Source of the DNA: Edwardsiella piscicida
GTDB taxonomy: Bacteria; Pseudomonadota; Gammaproteobacteria; Enterobacterales; Enterobacteriaceae
Length of the DNA: 64,000 bases
NCBI RefSeq assembly: GCF_001896205.1
Contig: NZ_MPNU01000001.1
Coordinates: 487,050-551,049 of the forward strand
Direction: 5' to 3'
How positions within the stretch are numbered: the first letter of the stretch is position 1; each line of letters begins with the position of its first letter. The notes beneath the pieces were generated by a model. The model searched no databases. It saw nothing but the letters and a program-made list of their open reading frames with translations, and was not told the DNA's origin. The position numbers were made by a program, and so were the translations under genes. Positions 60,691 through 64,000 of this stretch are shown piece by piece.

Positions 60691-61458
60691 TTACTTACCG
60701 CCGTTGGCCACCGCGTCAAGATGCACGACGGGGTTCTCGGCAAACAGGTAGCGATCGACGTTGAACTCAAAGTCGTCTGTCGTGGCGTGGAACAGCATCT
60801 GCTTGGTGTTCTCCAGGTGCTGCCACATGGCGATTTTGGCGCCATAGGGATCTTTACGGATCAGCGCCTTAAGAATTTTATCGTGATCCTCGCACCAGCT
60901 TTCGATCGATTTGTCATCGATATGCTCGTGCAGCTTTAGCCAGTAGGGATTATGGGTACGCTGGCTCCACATCTTTTCTACGATGGTGGCCATGGCGCTG
61001 TTCTGGGTCGCCAAAGCCACCTGGACGTGGAACTTGAGATCCCACTCCGAGTCGCGGAAGCGATCTTCCTGGCGCGCCCGCTCCTGGATCTCCATCAGCG
61101 CGACGATATCCTGCTTGGTAACCTGGGTCGCGGCAAATTCGGCGATATTGCTTTCAATAAGCTGGCGTGCCTGCAGCAGTTCGAACGGTCCGGCGCTGGC
61201 AAACTCAATGGCGTTGTCCGGCTGAATCAGCGACTTGGGCTGATTATTGATGACATGAATGCCGGAGCCTTTACGCACCTCAACATAGCCTTCGACCTCC
61301 AGCATGATGATGGCCTCCCGCACGACGGTACGGCTGACGTCCATCTCTTCGGCGATAAAACGCTCGGCGGGCAACTTATCGCCGACGGGATAAACGCCGC
61401 CTTCAACGCGCTGTTTCAGTTCGGCGGCAAGCTGTTGGTAGAGTCTCGTGCATTCCAT
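60691..61458 (-). CDS. exuR: Hexuronate regulon repressor ExuR (GntR family)
   Basis: The 255-residue protein (E. coli 258) has an N-terminal winged helix ([26 protein letters not shown]) and a C-terminal FadR-like ligand domain ([50 protein letters not shown]). It represses exuT, uxaCA and uxaB and is released by galacturonate-derived effectors. It lies downstream of exuT on the same strand, separated by a terminator. A good ExuR operator upstream suggests autoregulation. Confidence 0.95.
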   Translation of the reverse strand: MECTRLYQQLAAELKQRVEGGVYPVGDKLPAERFIAEEMDVSRTVVREAIIMLEVEGYVEVRKGSGIHVINNQPKSLIQPDNAIEFASAGPFELLQARQLIESNIAEFAATQVTKQDIVALMEIQERARQEDRFRDSEWDLKFHVQVALATQNSAMATIVEKMWSQRTHNPYWLKLHEHIDDKSIESWCEDHDKILKALIRKDPYGAKIAMWQHLENTKQMLFHATTDDFEFNVDRYLFAENPVVHLDAVANGGK

Positions 61459-61508
61459 ATTCGTGCTCGGCTAGGGTTGGTAACGCGGGTGGCTCAGGGC
61501 CACGGTGC

Positions 61509-61526
61509 GAGTTGTTATACCACTTT
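61509..61526 (-). promoter_or_regulatory. Candidate ExuR operator upstream of exuR
   Basis: GAGTTGTTATACCACTTT matches the ExuR/UxuR palindrome AAATTGGTATACCAATTT at 14 of 18 positions, with the centre TATACCA intact. It lies 51 bases upstream of exuR. Confidence 0.65.
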
Positions 61527-61587
61527 CATCGGGCAGTCACCAGCGGCAAGCATACAGAGTGTGAGCCTTCGTGGACAAAATCCGTGC

Positions 61588-61618
61588 GGAAAAGGGTCCG
61601 CCCGCGGGGGGACCCTTT
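61588..61618 (-). terminator. Terminator of exuT
   Basis: On the minus strand AAAGGGTCC pairs with GGACCCTTT around a GC-rich ten-base loop, followed by TTCC with T4 in total. It begins 13 bases after the exuT stop. Confidence 0.8.
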
Positions 61619-61630
61619 GACATGAATAGG

Positions 61631-62926
61631 TTAGGCGTTTGCGTTAGCCGGGCGAGGGATCGGCTGCGGATCGTTGGCGGTACGGTTTTGCAGTACGGTC
61701 CAGATGATCAGGGCGCCCAACAGATCAAAGACGGCCAGGGCGGCGAACAGCGGACTGAAGCCCAGGGTATCGGCCAATGCGCCGACCACTAAGGCAAACA
61801 GGGTACTGGCGGTCCAGGCCGCCATGCCGGTTAGGCCGTTGGCCGTGGCGACCTCATTGCGGCCAAAGACATCGGAAGAGAGCGTGATCAGCGAGCCGGA
61901 GAGCGCCTGATGGGCAAATCCGCCGATGCACAGAAGGGCGATGGCGATATACGGGCTGCTGAACAGGCCGATCATGCCGGGGCCAATCATCAGTACGGCA
62001 CCCAGTGTGACGACCAGCTTACGGGAGACGATCAGGTTGACGTTGAAGTACTTCTGAAACAGCGGCGGCAGGTAGCCGCCGATGACGCAGCCCAGATCGG
62101 CGAACAGCATCGGCATCCAGGCGAACATGGCGATCTCTTTCAGATTGAAACCGTAGGCCTTAAACATAAATAGCGGGATCCAGGCGTTAAAGGTGCCCCA
62201 GGCCGGCTCTGCGAGGAAGCGCGGCAGGGCGATACCCCAAAACTGGCGGTTACGCAAAATCTGCCAGGCCGACATGCGGGTGGCGTTATCGCCCTTATGC
62301 TGCGCCTCTTGACCGCTCAGAATGTACTGGCGTTCTTCATCGCTCAGGCGCTTTTGATCCTGGGGCTGCTTGTAGAAGATAAGCCAGCCGATCGCCCACA
62401 GCAGGCTCAGGGCACCGGTAATGATAAAGGCCATTTCCCAGCTGTGGACCATGATGGCCCAGACCACCAGCGGTGGTGCAATCATGCCGCCGATAGAGGA
62501 GCCTACGTTGAAATAGCCGACGGCGATCGAGCGTTCTTTGGCCGGGAACCACTCTGACGAGGCTTTCAGACCCGCCGGGATCATGGCGGCCTCGGCCATC
62601 CCTACCGCGCCGCGGGCGATAGCCAGGCCACCCCAGCTGTTGGCCAGCGCCGTTCCCATGCAGAACAGCGCCCAGAGTACAGCAAAGACCGCATAGCCGA
62701 CTTTGGTACCCAATAGATCCAGCACGTACCCGGCCACGGGTTGCATGATGGTATAGCAGGCAGAGTAGGTCGCGATGATATAGGAGTACTGTTGGGTTGT
62801 GATGTGCAGGGTGTCTTCCAGCGCGGGTGCGGCCACGGCAATGGCGTTGCGCGTCAGATAGCCTAGCACCGTACCAATGGTGACCAGGCCGATCATGTAC
62901 CAGCGTAATCCTTTAATTTTACGCAT
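61631..62926 (-). CDS. exuT: Hexuronate transporter ExuT (MFS)
   Basis: The 431-residue protein (E. coli 432) has 12 predicted transmembrane helices of the anion:cation symporter branch of the MFS. Signature parts are RWYMIGLVTIGTVLGYLTRN, GMAEAAMIPAGLKASSEWFP and AEPAWGTFNAWIPLFMFKAYG. It imports galacturonate and glucuronate with protons. ATG 62926 follows GGGGAGAGAG. It is divergent from uxaC across a shared 511-base control region. Confidence 0.96.
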   Translation of the reverse strand: MRKIKGLRWYMIGLVTIGTVLGYLTRNAIAVAAPALEDTLHITTQQYSYIIATYSACYTIMQPVAGYVLDLLGTKVGYAVFAVLWALFCMGTALANSWGGLAIARGAVGMAEAAMIPAGLKASSEWFPAKERSIAVGYFNVGSSIGGMIAPPLVVWAIMVHSWEMAFIITGALSLLWAIGWLIFYKQPQDQKRLSDEERQYILSGQEAQHKGDNATRMSAWQILRNRQFWGIALPRFLAEPAWGTFNAWIPLFMFKAYGFNLKEIAMFAWMPMLFADLGCVIGGYLPPLFQKYFNVNLIVSRKLVVTLGAVLMIGPGMIGLFSSPYIAIALLCIGGFAHQALSGSLITLSSDVFGRNEVATANGLTGMAAWTASTLFALVVGALADTLGFSPLFAALAVFDLLGALIIWTVLQNRTANDPQPIPRPANANA

Positions 62927-63148
62927 TTAAACTCTCTCCCCGTTTAAGGTATTACCGATAGTGCACGCGTGACGGATACGGGGCGGCCAAGACCCATATC
63001 CGCGTCGGCGGGTGCTCGTTCACTTTCCTGCTGGAAAGACATGGTTGGCGTATACCGAGCGCTCCCGTGGCCCTGACAGTGGCTGGGGGGCGTGCGGAGA
63101 TCGCCGCGACGGTACGCCGATGGATGATTGGCCAAACCACAATGGGCT

Positions 63149-63166
63149 AAATTGGTTGACCTACAG
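63149..63166 (+). promoter_or_regulatory. Candidate ExuR operator, exuT side
   Basis: AAATTGGTTGACCTACAG matches the ExuR consensus at 12 of 18 positions, with a complete left half-site AAATTGGT. Confidence 0.55.
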
Positions 63167-63368
63167 CCGGGTTAGTGCGACGGCTAAGATAACTTGTCAT
63201 ACAGATTCAAAGGTTGAGAGCTATCACAAAAACCATAATTGGATTGCTGAATAATAATTGGGATGACCAACGGTCGTGAAAGTGAGCTGAATGGCGCTTT
63301 TAGCACCGTGACGCGACGTTTTTTGTCATGCAGTCCGCAAACCTGGATAAAGTTCTGGACTAACTTTT

Positions 63369-63386
63369 AAATTGGTGTGATAACTT
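63369..63386 (+). promoter_or_regulatory. Candidate ExuR operator, uxaC side
   Basis: AAATTGGTGTGATAACTT matches the ExuR consensus at 13 of 18 positions, with a complete left half-site. It lies 52 bases before the uxaC start, where a bound repressor would block transcription. Confidence 0.6.
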
Positions 63387-63437
63387 CCGCCAGCGCCCCC
63401 GTGCGAGCGCATCAACCGCATCTGAGGAACCCCGATT

Positions 63438-64000
63438 ATGTCTCCGTTTTTGACCGAAGATTTTTTGCTTGATACCGAATTTGCCCGCCGTTTGTACCAC
63501 GATTATGCGGCAGAACAGCCTATTTTCGATTATCACTGCCACCTTCCGCCGGAGCAGATCGCCGAAAACTATCGTTTCAAAAACCTGTATGACATCTGGC
63601 TAAAAGGTGACCACTATAAGTGGCGTGCGATGCGCACCAACGGGGTAGCGGAGCGTTTTTGCACCGGAGAGGCCAGCGATCGCGAGAAGTTTCAGGCGTG
63701 GGCCGAGACGGTGCCGCACACCATCGGTAATCCGCTGTACCACTGGACCCATCTGGAGCTGCGTCGTCCCTTCGGCATCACCGATACGCTGCTGTCTGCC
63801 GCGACGGCCGAGGATATTTGGACCCGCTGCAACCGAATGCTGGCGGAGGATAGCTTTACGGCGCGCGGCATCATGGGCCAGATGAATGTGAAGATGGTGG
63901 GCACCACCGACGATCCGATCGACGATCTGCGCCATCATCGGACGATCGCCGCCGACAGCAGCTTTACGACCAAAGTGCTGCCAAGCTGGCGCCCAGATAA
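63438..64000 (+). CDS. uxaC: Glucuronate/galacturonate isomerase UxaC, N-terminal part
   Basis: The first 187 codons are present; the window ends inside the gene (full length about 470 residues in E. coli). The start [20 protein letters not shown] and the metal-binding [15 protein letters not shown] (about 31-45) are typical of uronate isomerase. UxaC converts galacturonate to tagaturonate and glucuronate to fructuronate. ATG 63438 has GAGGAA 9 bases upstream. It is divergent from exuT, as in E. coli, and is expected to be under ExuR. Confidence 0.95.
   Translation, partial: MSPFLTEDFLLDTEFARRLYHDYAAEQPIFDYHCHLPPEQIAENYRFKNLYDIWLKGDHYKWRAMRTNGVAERFCTGEASDREKFQAWAETVPHTIGNPLYHWTHLELRRPFGITDTLLSAATAEDIWTRCNRMLAEDSFTARGIMGQMNVKMVGTTDDPIDDLRHHRTIAADSSFTTKVLPSWRPD

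Larger units (their letters stand above)
62927..63437. promoter_or_regulatory. exuT-uxaC divergent control region
   Basis: This 511-base region contains a candidate CRP site at 63213-63228 (GTTGA-N6-TCACA, eight of ten consensus bases) and an imperfect ATTGG/CCAAC palindrome at 63256-63271, besides the two ExuR-like sites listed separately. It fits CRP activation and ExuR repression of both directions, as known for E. coli exuT and uxaCA. No gene is seen in it. Confidence 0.5.

Overview
The window is a contiguous piece of chromosome from a gamma-proteobacterium of the order Enterobacterales. Almost every protein can be matched by eye to an Escherichia coli K-12 counterpart, and gene order follows blocks of the E. 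coli chromosome (fklB-ytfE-cysQ-ytfKL-msrA-tamAB-ytfP-ppa-fbp-mpl, then yhcN-argR-mdh, then sfsB-ispB-rplU through deaD, then the yhb/yra block, nrdDG, yqj genes, exu/uxa). The DNA is clearly GC-rich, many neighbours known from E. coli are absent (cycA, mtr, yqjC), and pmrAB sits beside dacB. This fits a non-Escherichia enterobacterium such as an Edwardsiella-like lineage, but the genus is an inference. No prophage, insertion sequence, CRISPR array or rRNA operon was seen.

Layout. 1-14.5 kb: end of fklB, nitric-oxide stress gene ytfE with an NsrR operator, cysQ, ytfK, the exporter paeA (ytfL), msrA, the TamA-TamB envelope translocation pair, ytfP, ppa, fbp, mpl, yhcN. 14.8-24.6 kb: argR, mdh, sfsB, ispB, rplU-rpmA-yhbE-obgE, and a dacB-basR-basS cluster on the minus strand. 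24.7-43.8 kb: the gene-expression core, with greA and its GraL-like leader RNA, yhbY, rlmE-ftsH, folP-glmM-secG, two tRNA genes, rimP-nusA-infB-rbfA-truB-rpsO-pnp, nlpI, the small gene yrbN and deaD.

43.9-54 kb is the most rearranged part: cysteine uptake and desulfidation genes cyuP-cyuA occupy the place where E. coli has mtr, followed by ubiV-ubiU and ubiT-yhbS (oxygen-independent ubiquinone synthesis), an inserted putP whose terminator lies inside the yhbQ coding region, then yhbP and yraR. 53.8-56.7 kb is the anaerobic ribonucleotide reductase nrdD-nrdG with NrdR and FNR sites. 56.9-59.3 kb is yqjA-mzrA-yqjD-yqjE-yqjK. 59.3-64 kb holds an unrecognised secreted protein, the fluoride channel gene crcB preceded by a convincing fluoride riboswitch with an enlarged third stem, and the hexuronate genes exuR, exuT and uxaC with candidate ExuR operators.

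Several genes suit anaerobic or host-associated life (nrdDG, ubiTUV, cyuPA, exu/uxa). No wholly new multi-gene system was found. The best leads are the crcB riboswitch and its unusual position, the YrbN-DeaD overlap, the putP/yhbQ junction, the dacB-pmrAB linkage and the small unknown secreted protein.
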